This document shows, in pieces, positions 52,281 to 62,890 of a DNA stretch of 64,000 bases. Under the pieces are notes generated by a model. That model was given only the letters and a program-made list of their open reading frames with translations. It had not been told where the DNA came from and ran no database searches. Made by a program: the position numbers and the translations under genes. The number at the start of each line of letters is the position of its first letter. Position 1 is the first letter of the stretch. Source of the DNA: Henricia sp. BOLD:AAB3569 (taxonomy: Eukaryota; Echinodermata; Asteroidea; Spinulosida; Echinasteridae); assembly GCA_037783545.1 (NCBI GenBank), contig JBBELK010000402.1, positions 558,001 through 622,000 on the forward strand. The letters run 5' to 3'.

Positions 52281-53624
52281 ATAATGGCCTTTAAGAAACT
52301 CTTCCAAATTTGTTTTGCCCAAATTCGTCACGTGACGGGGGTGCCCGATCATATAAACGTTGTATTCAGATTCGCTACGATTGGAAACCAGACCTAATGG
52401 GAGCATGCGCACTGTGGGTACGGCAGACGGCCACGTGCGTACTGCGTGTCAATCGTGCTCGTTTTGGCGGGAAACAAATTAAGGTATGCCATGATACTGT
52501 ATCAGCTAAATATTACTGTATTGCAAGTTCTGTTCCGTTAATGTGTGAGTAGAAAACATAAATAAAAGTGTTTTGGTTTTAAATTCCTCTCAAATGACTG
52601 CATCACAAACACAGATTGACTGATTGAACGGATGGCGACACCGGGTTTAGGCGGGAAAATCAGAAAAGGCCCGGCCGACACTCCCGATATATTTACGGCC
52701 CAGCCCAGCCACCGGACACGCGGTGCGTCCCGCGGCTTCGTGTTGATTTAAGAGGCTTTTACACCATCTCACAGATGATAAATTAGGGTCGGAGAGCGGA
52801 AGGTCACACACCCTTGAGGTACCGTGGGAACGGGGCAAGGGGTCCAACTTTATGAACCGCGAAAAGCAATCGTAGGGGGCCGGTTGCACGTTTCTATTGC
52901 TCCCGTGAGGGCCGAGGCATCCGTAGTTTGGAATATCAATCTTCTTCGAGATTGTGTATAGTGGGATAATTAACACATAAACTGGCAGAAACCGCTTACC
53001 ACTGGGTACATTATTGCCAGCATGTGGGCAATTATTGACATTCTTTAACAAAAATTTAGAGAAAATACACATATTTGTCTCCCAAGCCGAGTTGCATGGG
53101 ATGCATGGCGGGAAAATAGACGAGTTAATTAAACACACTGTTTAATATACCGAAACCATTTTGACTTCGCGAACAACCTTCAGCCAAACTGCAGCCTTTC
53201 TGTCCTAAAATGCATCAATTTTGTTGTGCCAATGACAAATTAGTGCACGTGTTTTAAGAAGGTATACCAATAATGTTTGTTCATAATCTTTCGTTTTAGG
53301 GGCCAAGTTACTCGGTGTGAATATCAGTCACGTTCACCACTAATTCTTGAAAATACAGGATTTTTATATCATGCTCCATAGATCTACTATGTTGGAGTCT
53401 TAAAAATAAAGTTGTTTTATTTTGAAGCAAAATAAAGGCGTTTGTACTCATGTGATGTTGGTCTCTAAATGGGTGTTTCCACAGTAATGCCGTACATTTC
53501 TGTGACGTACAAGATCTTAGATCCCAGTTCACTTCAAATGTCTTAATTTTATCTTTAAATTATGCAGCTCAACTGAGGAAATAACTTTTGCACCAAGGAG
53601 CTTGGAGTAAGAAAAATAGTCCTA
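52281..53624. other. No gene accepted
   Basis: A minus-strand open frame of 163 codons (52647-53138) has no recognisable domain, and its length is expected by chance. 52640-52930 is CpG-rich. Confidence 0.35.
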
Positions 53625-53775
53625 ACATACATTTGTGAAAACCCCGTGCACAAATTTTCCTATTACGTATACCAAAGACAGAAAAAAAGTCACAATTGGT
53701 CTGTCCACGTTACATAGGCCTACGTATAAGGGGAAATTTGTACACAAGCTTTTTAGAAATGTGTGTTGTGGCAGC
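53625..53775. repeat. Foldback related to the centre of 14613-15018
   Basis: ACATACATTTGTGAAAACCC at the left is roughly complementary to CTTTTTAGAAATGTGTGTTG at the right, with CACAAATTTTCCTATTACG opposite CGTATAAGGGGAAATTTGT. The same words make up the centre of the 14.6-kb foldback. Confidence 0.55.
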
Positions 53776-55124
53776 AATTTCTTACCTTTTTAGGCAAAAG
53801 TACGAGAACAGTACAAGAAAATTTCTTTAATTCTGAGATACACTAAAGACATCTAAAAGGAGTTATTGACTCATTTTTAAAATGTCCCATTACTGTGGAA
53901 AGTGTGTTTTAACTTACAACTATAATTGATCAATACACATAAAGACCTATCTGAACGTCTTCGCTTTGTACGATAAGCATCCTGTATATAGTGTCATCGT
54001 CACTTGTTCAGATGCAAAATGCACAGATCCACGTCAGCAACGCAAACGCGCCAAAACGGGGTACAAATTGAAAGGTTAAAGTACAATGGGTTATTTGTCT
54101 ATACACCATCGCTAGTTTGCTGAATCGACGCGTAGAAAAAAAAATGAGACTTGAGAATCTTCAAAAATAAATTACGAATCTATTATCCAAACCCTAACAT
54201 CGCATAAGTTATCCATTTGACCCGATGTATTTGTCTGTTTGTCTGTATTTATTCCGCCAAGCCGCCATTACTCTTCTTTAATTATAAACATACACAGCTA
54301 AAACCATCCTCCACCTCCTCAATTTCAAACCAAAATGTTGTGTGCCATGCCCTCCCGATTTGACCCCCTTTAAAAACAATTGAAAACCGCACTTGACCCG
54401 TGTGCCACTTTCGCTGTCGACGCGCCATTATGCCACGCGCGGTATTTTTTCATCCCCGCGGAAAACACGTGCATCTTATACTTTGGGTCAAGATATTTCG
54501 TTATCCCACGTCCACAAAAAAACCACAGAGCGCGCGCTGCACAAAGTGAAAAAAGAAGTCAAACATATTTGACTTGTCGAAGCTAACAAATGACAAGGGA
54601 TCGCAGGGTCATGGTGATATGAATGGACGCCTGTCAGAAATGTGTGGCCAGTTTGTATTTGCTGTTTTTCCCCAAAAAAACACTGCAAACAATACATGGG
54701 ATTAAATTATCATGCGCCAGTCACGTCCCAAAGTTGGGCGTCGAGCTAAACTCGTTATGGTCTGGTGCCGGACGGTGTTGAATCACATGACACTTTGACA
54801 GTGACCGTATCTCGCCAATGGCGTAGACTGGATTCCAGACTGCGCGGAAAGCTACATTTCTAACAGTAACGCGCATTTACGAATTCTTTATGCATTTCTA
54901 GTCTGCACGGTTTGTTTGGATGCTTTTTGCCAAAATGCTGACCGAAAAAGTTACTTTAAATTTCTGTACATGCATTTTTTAATTTAAAATAAAAATAATT
55001 GCACTTTCCACACATAAATCTATCTTGCTAAATGAATGTAATGAAGGTATATTTTGCATTATACACGTAGACTAAAAATATTTCCCGAGAGTACGTTAAA
55101 AAACTCCCAGCGTGCTCGATCATC
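53776..55124. other. No recognised feature
   Basis: AT-rich; no supported gene or element. Confidence 0.45.
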
Positions 55125-55180
55125 GGTTGGGACTCGAACCCACGACCTCCTGCTTGCTAGTGGCGAATGGCGGATCCGAT
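55125..55180 (-). repeat. tRNA-like SINE fragment with B box
   Basis: Minus strand: GCAAGCAGGAGGTCGTGGGT then TCGAGTCCCAACCG. Contains a perfect B box (GGTTCGAGTCC) but no convincing A box or acceptor stem. Confidence 0.45.
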
Positions 55181-55300
55181 TGTTCTGCAAAAAAAAATAT
55201 TGTTTGAAGCACAGGTTGCCCATTATGACCACCTATACAGAGAACAAATGGCTTGGAGGCTTCGCAGATAATTTGAATCTGTGCCATTTGAAAACAATAC

Positions 55301-56251
55301 TTAAAGGAACACGTTGCCTTCAGATTTCACGAAATCTCACGTTTGAGGGTGTTCCTTATACTTATTAAGAGTTGTTCTTGCAATAAAACACATTTAATGT
55401 GTTATAATTAGTGAATTGTAATTAAAAAAACAAACACTGACCTCTGACCCCCACTACATGTCCCGCGAAATGTATACGTATTTCAAGCCGTAAATACGAT
55501 CGTCCGGGTAGTGGGCAAAATGCAGCGACGAGCAGGAGTTAGGTTGGCGCCGTAGCCAGTGGTCAGGTAAACCTATCAGATGAACGCAAGGTACCATACC
55601 ATTCTCCGCCTCCCGAGACGTGTGTGAAATGTAAACACACACACACACGGAAATTTATAAAACCCGGAAGTCGGAGATACACAAAGGTACCAGGAGGTAG
55701 ATTGTTTTTGCTAACGTGTAGTTGGTGCGTTGACGGTGGCCCGGAGCTACGCAGTATTAAAATAACAAGCCGGAGGTAGGTTGTAGCATGTACTACACGG
55801 TCACAACAAATTCTACCTCCGACCTCCGGGTTTCAACGACACTCCCCACACACACACACCGACTGGCTGTCAAAAAATGGATCGTCAAGAGAACACAGCA
55901 GACGCGTCAAAAAAGAAAAAACGAAAACCTCGCCAATCAGGGTAAAAATATTGTCATGGGACAAACCGATAGAAATAATTGTTCAGAAGTATTTCAACAG
56001 CTGCGACTGGAAATAAGACTAACATAATTTCTCCGCCATTTATGGGAGTCAAGATTTTGACTCCCATAAATGGCGGAGCGTGCTGCTTCGCGAAATTACG
56101 CAAAATTAAAGCATTTCTAAGGCACGTTTGTGTGGATCATTATATTCTACTTTTTAAACATCTTTCAGATCGTGCTCATTATACTTCAAACGCTTGTAAT
56201 AGCCCAAAAACGCCCAATAAAGCGCAACCCGAAGGCAACGTGTTCCTTTAA
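55301..56251. mobile_element. TTAA-flanked element with TTAAAGGAACACGTTGCCTT ends
   Basis: TTAAAGGAACACGTTGCCTT at 55301 is the exact complement of AAGGCAACGTGTTCCTTTAA ending at 56251. TTAA bounds both ends, the piggyBac-type signature. The 951-base interior has CA runs on both sides (55632, 55846), CCGGAAGTCGGAG and CTCCGACCTCCGGG-type complementary words, and a perfect hairpin at 56031. No transposase recognised. The end sequence is one I recall from sea star genomes (unverified). Confidence 0.75.
56031..56078. repeat. Perfect 22-bp hairpin with 4-base loop
   Basis: Left arm CTCCGCCATTTATGGGAGTC plus AA, loop GATT, then the exact complement to 56078. No mismatch in 22 pairs. Lies inside the 55301 element; such perfection suggests recent origin. 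Confidence 0.9.
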
Positions 56252-56399
56252 CCATTGCTGCTCTCACCACGTTTTCGGCAATTGGAAAATTCAACCCACT
56301 GTGCGCTGCTCGTCGCGGTAGGCCGCGCACAAACGGAAATCGGCTCCTGTACATGGCGCCTCGCTGCCATGGAACAAAACATGCGACTTCATCTGGACT

Positions 56400-56530
56400 T
56401 GAACCTAAGACAACTGGAACACCAGGCAGATGCTGCACTAAAGTGAGCTAATGAGGCCCTGTGGTATTACTTCGCAGTGTTCCAAATAAAGAAAACTCTA
56501 CGATTTTTGTCTCTGCCCGTGTTTTCACAC
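56400..56530 (-). repeat. Array-unit-like tRNA fragment (minus) with SINE-body-like neighbour
   Basis: ACACCAGGCAGATGCTGCAC, TAAAGTGAGCTAATGAGG and CCTGTGGTATTA are the complement of a single array unit with a small insertion. Next to it is CTCTACGATTTTTGTCTC, resembling the SINE body after the last unit of array 1. The two are in conflicting orientation, so their join is uncertain. Confidence 0.5.
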
Positions 56531-57261
56531 ATACAAGGCGGGAATGTATGGGTGTACGGTATGGTAACCACGGGCTGGCAATCGGCTGTTCCCGTGGCGA
56601 ATTCGCGAAGCGCTTGACCGTGGCGGGATAACTAGAAGAGGTTAAGGCCATTAAAACAGGCACGGCGTCAGTAACTTCATCAGAAAAAGCCAAGTCATTT
56701 TAAGACAAGTTGCACCTGCCGCCAACAAGCTATGGGTGTTATATCGGAGTAATTGTTTTGATTAACGGCGCGTGTTGACTAGTGGTTTAAAGCTGTCCCG
56801 GCCTCGGGTCGGCCACGCGAGTATTATTTGCCCAATAATCGCGGGTTTATCGCGTATAATCCCTAATATTGTTTAGATATCACAATAGGTTTAATCCCAT
56901 ATCTTCGTATTCAATCGTCTTCTTTTAACGGTGCTCCGCCCACCTCAAAGACCGTTCCAACTACGAGAATTAGAAGCTATCACGCGCGTGGGCGCATAGG
57001 TATATAATACGCACGCGTTAGTGCTGGGATTAGCCAGTACGCGCGCGTACCGAGTTTCCAAGAACGCGCGCGTGCAGGAGCGCATAATGTCATCCGTACT
57101 ACCATTATTTTTCATCTTTCATAATTTCGCCCAATGAAATTGTTTTACCAAATCAACAACACAATCGACGCCAATATTGACTGGTATTTGAGAGAAGTAT
57201 GAAGATGTTTAGTTTTAGAGGTGGTAGGGAAACGCCAAACACAAGAATGTGGGAGAGCTGA
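56531..57261. other. No gene; alternating CGCGCG words
   Basis: 57000-57085 holds ACGCACGCGTTAG, GTACGCGCGCGTACC and AACGCGCGCGTGC, alternating purine-pyrimidine palindromes that could favour Z-DNA. No element ends seen. Confidence 0.4.
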
Positions 57262-57411
57262 GGGCGTGTTTGTTTCACGACAGATCCGAATCCAGATCCC
57301 GAGTTTAATACCACGCAGAAACAAACGAAACTGCTCTCAACTAGGAATTAAAGTCACGTGAATTGGATCTGCGCGGATCTGAATCTGGATCCGTCCGAAA
57401 CAAACTCGCCC
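57262..57411. mobile_element. 150-bp MITE with GGGCGTGTTTGTTTC ends
   Basis: GGGCGTGTTTGTTTCACGAC at the left mirrors GTCCGAAACAAACTCGCCC at the right, continuing through GATCCGAATCCAGATCC and GGATCTGAATCTGGATCC. Internal AAACAAACGAAAC repeats the end motif. Target duplication not clear. Confidence 0.7.
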
Positions 57412-58073
57412 TTATATGCACTTGACTGCAGCATGCGACTGCAGCATGCGCTAATCTTACAACGGTATCTAATAACTGATTATGTCCCAAAGTAAAGCAC
57501 TATCGCCCTCTAATATTTTATATATATTTTATTTCCCAAAAGTTGGAGATGTAGGTTTATACAGAAATACCTACCCTGGATCCAAATTTTAAGCGTGTCC
57601 CGTTTTCGATCCGAGGGGGTTCTGACTGGCCGCCACACGGCGCGCCCGACCGGTGCCGCCTCGGTTGCCCCCGGCCCTGCTTAGCTGAGTGATTCAAACC
57701 AAATTCTCGGTATTATTATAGGAGATACAACAAACAATTTACTCCATTTTTTATGTCCCCACCGAGGCAAATGATCTCAAGGTCTTTTGGCGTCATTTGT
57801 TGAAGTAACTCCGTCAAGTATTTGCATACAACGGTAAACAATTTCTACCCGGGAGACCTATTTTGTCTTTCAAGTTTGTATTCAAATTTTTGTCGGGCAA
57901 AAGTCAAAAACAAAACAAAACGTATAGCCTACATTTTACACAATTGACATTTTTATGTGATATTGCAGTGCTTAACACCCTTTGTTTTTGCTGGCGTTTT
58001 GTCATAATTTTTTGTCATAATATTTTTTTCTTGCCTCATGGCTTGGAGCCTTGAATTCTTCACTTTTAAATTA
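57412..58073. other. No gene; small tandem repeat
   Basis: GACTGCAGCATGC occurs twice in a row near 57424-57449. 57590-57690 is GC-rich. Nothing else supported. Confidence 0.4.
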
Positions 58074-58205
58074 AATGGAGGTGCAGTTTACAAAGTCACA
58101 CGGTGTTGATTCTGTACTTCACACCTGCCGCGTGCACCACATAGCAGCACAAATTTAGTCTGGTCAAGTGGATACCAATTGTGCATGTGAAAGGAAGTAC
58201 ACAAG
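58074..58205. repeat. Family H copy 5 (internally deleted)
   Basis: AATGGAGGTGCAGTTTACAA, GTTGATTCTGTACTTCACAC and GCCGCGTGCACCACATAGCA. The half containing GCTACGTGATGCACG is missing. Confidence 0.6.
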
Positions 58206-58743
58206 ATGTTTAATATTCATGCGAAAAGGGCTAATTAATGACTAGTGCAGGATTGTCGCCAAGCTAATGTCTGTTTTGTGTTTTTAACTTCATTATAATA
58301 CTGAAACAAAGCTCTAGTCTTATAGAGCATCTTCGCGAACCCAAAACACAACCGCGCGTGTCCACTCTCCTATACTTCAGGGGCTGGCGGGCCATTCCCC
58401 GGGGCAACATAACCACGAATACACGCTCGGCTTTGTTCGACCGGACGCGGATTATCCCCAGACCCCACACAATTCGATTGACACTTTTAGCCTTTTTTCC
58501 CCAAACAGATCGCCTTTCTATTACCTATTTTTACATACAACGACCTCATCATTTCAAGATCGCCTTTTGGAGTTTCTCCCTGGGGCATTTTTTAAGCTGG
58601 AATAATGGACAACATGTCATCTCTTTTTCCCCCAACAATGATCGGTTTGTGTTAAAACTGGACGCGTGATTTTTATCCAGGGTGGGAAAGGACGCTGATA
58701 ATTTCCATGCTTCTGATTGGCCATTGGGTACGCAAAAAGTAAT
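58206..58743. other. No recognised gene
   Basis: 58718-58730 has GATTGGCCATTGG (opposed CCAAT boxes) just before the palindrome cluster at 58744. Confidence 0.35.
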
Positions 58744-58803
58744 ATGAATATTCATTGTTATGAATATTCATTGTTATGAATATTCATTGTTATGAATATT
58801 CAT
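58744..58803. repeat. Four tandem copies of the ATGAATATTCAT palindrome
   Basis: The 12-base palindrome ATGAATATTCAT repeats at exact 16-base spacing (58744, 58760, 58776, 58792), joined by TGTT. Each holds ATGAAT/ATTCAT in both orientations, resembling octamer-like or homeodomain-type sites. It could be a protein-binding cluster or simply a microsatellite. Confidence 0.8.
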
Positions 58804-59356
58804 TTTTAATAAGTGTACTACGTGTCCTACTTTTGATCTTGAATACCTTTGTCATTTTCCAACGGATTTTAACCAAAATTCTACATCATGCAAACAAGGC
58901 TTGACAAATTTTATTGAGTGAGTTTCATCGGTTTTTACCAAGAGGGTGAGATTTTATAGCCGTACGAAAAAAAAGGTAAATTTCAGAATTCGCCACTTTC
59001 GACTTGGCCTCCTGCAATGTCGATACACCGCTGTAGACTGGTGGAATATGCGTGCTGGAGCCAAAAGCTTCTGAGGAACCATTATACGACGGCTGTGACG
59101 TCACACTCGAAATCTCTATTTGACCCGGCTTCGGTTGAATGACCGCCCGGTTGATTCAGCGAACACGAACACGGACCTGCTATACACCCGACCCGACTCC
59201 GGGATGGTACGAACCACCAAAACAAATCCGGAATTGAATTGCCCTTGAAAAAAATATACAGGTTTAAGTTTTATAATTGGTGGCAGATAATCGACCGAAA
59301 AAAAATGGAAGCACGTGAAAACGAAAAGAACAGCTGGGGATAAAACAATCACATAA
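58804..59356. other. No recognised feature
   Basis: No supported gene. Confidence 0.45.
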
Positions 59357-59868
59357 CTTAAAGATAGTATACATGATTGGTAAACAGTTACAAATAGTTT
59401 TAACCCTCCTGTGTGATTGAAGATATGCATGATTAAAACCAACCTGAGCAAAAACCAGCTCCGTACTTCGTCTAACTTTTGAGAAAACAGTCAAAAAAGG
59501 GTTTGCAGTCATTTCGCCCCAAAACCACTTCGCCACGAACCACGGCCTGTGCACGAAGTGGTTTTGGGGCGAAGTGGCATTTAGGCGATGCAGTGTTTGG
59601 ACGAAGTAATTTGGGGCGAAATGGCACTCGGGCGAAGTGGTTTGGGGCGAAATGGCACTTGAGCGAAATAGTTTTGGGGCGAATCGAATTTTCGTCTCAT
59701 GAGACGAAAACTAATTGTTTTACTCATTTCTCAAAGACTATAGCACTTCAGACAAAACAATTTCAGGGGAAGTTTTCTACGGTCATCATATTTATATTGT
59801 GTAAGTTAGGCGTAAATCTGTGAACATTTCTGATTTTTCGAGATACCAATGATGTATACTGCCTTTAA
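59357..59868 (-). repeat. Long dispersed repeat with CTTCGCCCC core, copy 2
   Basis: The complement of 2343-2830 end to end: TACATGATTGGTAAACAG, GAAGATATGCATGATTAAAACC, TTCGTCTCATGAGACGAA, GATGTATACTGCCTTTAA. The inner array (59510-59690) has more GGCGAAGTGG/GGCGAAATGG units than copy 1, so unit number varies between copies. Confidence 0.7.
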
Positions 59869-59906
59869 TGGAAAAAGAGGGTACCTTTTTATGTTTCTGT
59901 AACAAT

Positions 59907-60028
59907 GTAAAAATTAGTTCGTCAAAATAACGTTAATTGGTAATATGTCCCATCATTTTGTTTAATTTATGTCAATTTGATGTCTGATATATGACTAATT
60001 AACGTTATTTTGACTAACTAATTTTTAT
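59907..60028. mobile_element. Small AT-rich palindromic MITE
   Basis: AATTAGTTCGTCAAAATAAC at the left mirrors GTTATTTTGACTAACTAATT at the right, with GTTAATT/AATTAAC next: about 31-base arms with one or two mismatches around a loop of about 60 bases. Confidence 0.7.
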
Positions 60029-60119
60029 AGTGGTGAAGTATAAGAAACTGAAGATGGTCTTTAACAATATCAGCATGCACTTGACATAAAAACAATGCAT
60101 GAATTTGTTTTTAAGATTT

Positions 60120-60510
60120 TCTAAAACACTGCTCTTTATTCTCAAAGGAGCTTGTTCAGATTTTTCAAGAAAATGGATTTCGTTCCAACCCAACAATCAT
60201 ATAAAATGCCTCCCAAAAATACTATCCATGCATGGAAAGAAAACAGGAAATTTGCAATCTCCAATTTGGATGTGGAAGCAAAAAGGTAGGTGTACTCGCT
60301 GCACTGGTTTATGGAACCGGATAGATTAGTTTACAAAACATCAGTGGTTTTTTGACGATATCCTTGAAAATATACGGATTGAGAACGCGAAATTTAAGAA
60401 TTGTAATGAGAAAATGTGACAAATGATATTGGTATGGTATGAAAATCTCAACACCCATGGGAAAAATGGGGCGGTCCAAAAATGTGATATGGACACGCTC
60501 ACCTTCATCT
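60120..60510 (+). repeat. Family A, uninterrupted plus-strand copy
   Basis: AAGAAAATGGATTTCGTTCC, AATACTATCCATGCATGG, CAATTTGGATGTGGAAGC, TTTTTTGACGATATCCTTG, CTCAACACCCATGGG and GTCCAAAAATGTGATATGG. It serves as reference order for the split copies at 14050 and 23610. The G-rich tract is short here (ATGGGGCGG). Confidence 0.7.
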
Positions 60511-61050
60511 CCAAACGACACATGACAACCAGTCTTTATAAATGGGGACGACGATTTTATTGGGCAATAGTGTCGGGCACCAGAGGTCAGCTGCAAGGTC
60601 ACGCGGTCCTGACGTGGAGGTACCGAGGGGTGTTTAGGAATTTAGGCTCAATAAATTATTTCTTTGCACGTCTGGTGTCTTGAGACGGTCGTTTGGTGAT
60701 TTTGATGTATTCGCGTGTTAATTGTACTGGACGTGTCCCTGTGCGTGTGCCGCGGCGACCGCCCCCTACTGCGTGTGCGTTTCTTCTGATGGGGGTGGGT
60801 TGGAGAGGGGGGAGGTAGGGAGTCGGGATGATATGCAGAACAAAATAATTTGTGAATTTCTACCTCACGCAAACGTGAATGACTGTGTTAACGGAGGTAT
60901 ACAGTATTTTCATGTGCCACCATTTTGGAGAAAAAAAATAATGCATGCCCTATACATATATAGGGCCTATATGACAAAGTCTGGAACGAACACTGCAATT
61001 GTTTTGTCCCAAAAAGTAATATTTTGTCATAATTACCGTCGAACAAACCT
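60511..61050. other. No recognised feature
   Basis: No supported gene. TATATAGGGCC and GGCATGCATT-type words only. Confidence 0.45.
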
Positions 61051-61275
61051 GGAGCCAATTTCATGGAGCTGGATAAGCACATAAATTTGCTTAGCACATA
61101 ATACATTTGCTTCGCAAAATGGGTTAGCAGAAAAACTATATGTGATGTGTTTTAAGATTGACTGGTACTCTGCTGATGCTAAGAACACAAGTTGACATAC
61201 AATTTTGGCGGGTAACTTATTTTTGCAAAACATTTTGTGATCAGCAATTTTCTGTTTAAAATCGTACACAGTAGA
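61051..61275. mobile_element. CCAATTTCATGG palindromic MITE, copy 3 (right end lost)
   Basis: GGAGCCAATTTCATGGAGCT, GCTTAGCACATAATACATTTG and AAATGGGTTAGCAG match the family; the opposite arm (TTTGTGATCAGCAATTTTCTG) pairs weakly and the outer right end is absent. Confidence 0.55.
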
Positions 61276-61354
61276 TGGTTCAATCTCCAATAAATTTTAG
61301 ACGTCATGACGTCATAGTTTGTTTACATGCGCGTTTTCCTATATACGGCCCGTG

Positions 61355-61440
61355 GTGCGTGTGCCCTTGGGCAAGTCACTTTACCATAAATTGTCTCTCT
61401 CCGCCCAGGAGGCCCGGTCACTGATTCGAACCTTACCTGA
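61355..61440 (+). repeat. SINE fragment
   Basis: GTGCGTGTGCCCTTGGGCAA and GTCACTTTACCATAAATTG match the segment following the tRNA head in the SINEs at 5275 and 22577. GATTCGAACCTTACCTGAGG follows. Head absent. Confidence 0.55.
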
Positions 61441-61907
61441 GGAATTGTATTTTTTACAAATGTTTTAAACGTATTATTTCCCTGATGATGCTACATGTAA
61501 TAACGCAGGCATTTCGTTTTCGAATGTTTATAAATGTTGTATATACAAGCTTTAATTACTGCTGTGACAGATTAACAGTGATATTGAAAGTTGTTGGCAA
61601 GTTTCGCCATGTTTGTATAAATATCTCGTCCAATGATAGTTTACGCGGCGTTTACGATCACCGCGAAGGACTGTTTCTCTTCGCCGGGAGGTTGCAACCC
61701 CGAGACCGCCCGCATGGATGGCAGCTAACCTCGCTGGTGTGTCCACTCTCGTTTTGGTGCCAAATAAATTTAATTTTCATGTACAGTTGAAAAAGGCACA
61801 CACAATTGCATTTAAAAGTCTTTTCCCCCGGATGATTGTGAAACTCATTTATTCAATTATTCGTTCCCCCTTTCGTCTTTCTGTCGTACGGGTAGGATAG
61901 GACTGCG
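61441..61907. other. No recognised feature
   Basis: No supported gene. Confidence 0.45.
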
Positions 61908-62063
61908 TTTTTGCGACCATGACTAGAAACAGGTTTGTGACGTAGTTTTAAAATATATCCAATAAGCAGCTTTGGTTATTGAAGACCAGAGGTGCTGATT
62001 GGTTGATTCAGCCATTACGTCAGAAAGATGTTTCTAGTTATGGTCGCGAAAATGACCTTTTAG
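61908..62063. mobile_element. GAAACATGTTTCTGACG-type palindromic MITE, copy 3
   Basis: TTTTTGCGACCATGACTAGAA at the left mirrors TTTCTAGTTATGGTCGCGAAAA at the right. GTTTGTGACGTAGTTTTA pairs with GCCATTACGTCAGAAAG inside. Confidence 0.7.
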
Positions 62064-62890
62064 GACTTGGTCCTTTGAACACCAGTTTTACGAACAATTC
62101 GGCCAAATTGGTTTCAATGATTTCCTCGTTCCGTTTGAAACGAAATTGTCGGCATTCCAAAATCGGTTCGAGAACGAACGCACATTTTGACGTCATTCAG
62201 CATTATTTTCGCCCCCTCCCTTCCCCCCAAAAATGAATTAATTTAAACTTGCACATCAAATTTTAGGCCTTAAATTCGCGTGTTGCGTTCGTGTTCGCGT
62301 GAAGTATGTCAACGCCACGCGAAAGCGAACCTGACGTAAATCTGACGTCATATGCATTTCGCAGTGAACAACTCGCCAATTGAAACTATACATGTAGGCC
62401 TAGTACAACTCTCTGCAAACTGGCGTCGCGAACAATTTGCTATGGCGAAAAATTAACGTTTCCCTTCGCTTGAAGTGAACGAACCAAGCTTAAACCGGCC
62501 TTCGTTCGTCCAACCATGCAACCTTTTTTTCCCCGGTTGAATAAATTGGCCATTGCATTGAGAACTTGCACTTGACGAAAAGGGTTTTTCCTCGCGGCAG
62601 CCGTGGACCTGGCGTCTGCTAAGTGCTCTCTGTTTATTTAGAAAATGGTTCGTCCTCGTCCTCTCCTGTTTTATTGCTCCAACTATGAACTGTTTTTCGA
62701 GGCTACATTGGCAAAAAGTTTACAATGTCAATTGACGTGAGTAAATCAGCGAGTTATTAATGCACACATACTGACAGAAGTTAGCCTCCAGCCGTGTCGG
62801 TTGCTGAAAAGAAGACTGTCTTCGGACCACCCGTTTCTAAAAGTGAGAGGCACAATAACAGATATTGTGTTCGTTAATTTGTCCGGTTTA
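62064..62890. other. No recognised feature
   Basis: 62270-62350 is locally rich in CGTTCG/CGCGTG words. No gene supported. Confidence 0.4.

Noticed and set aside
52647-53138. 163-codon minus-strand ORF.
   Set aside because: No domain or splice context; frames of this length are expected by chance in 64 kb.
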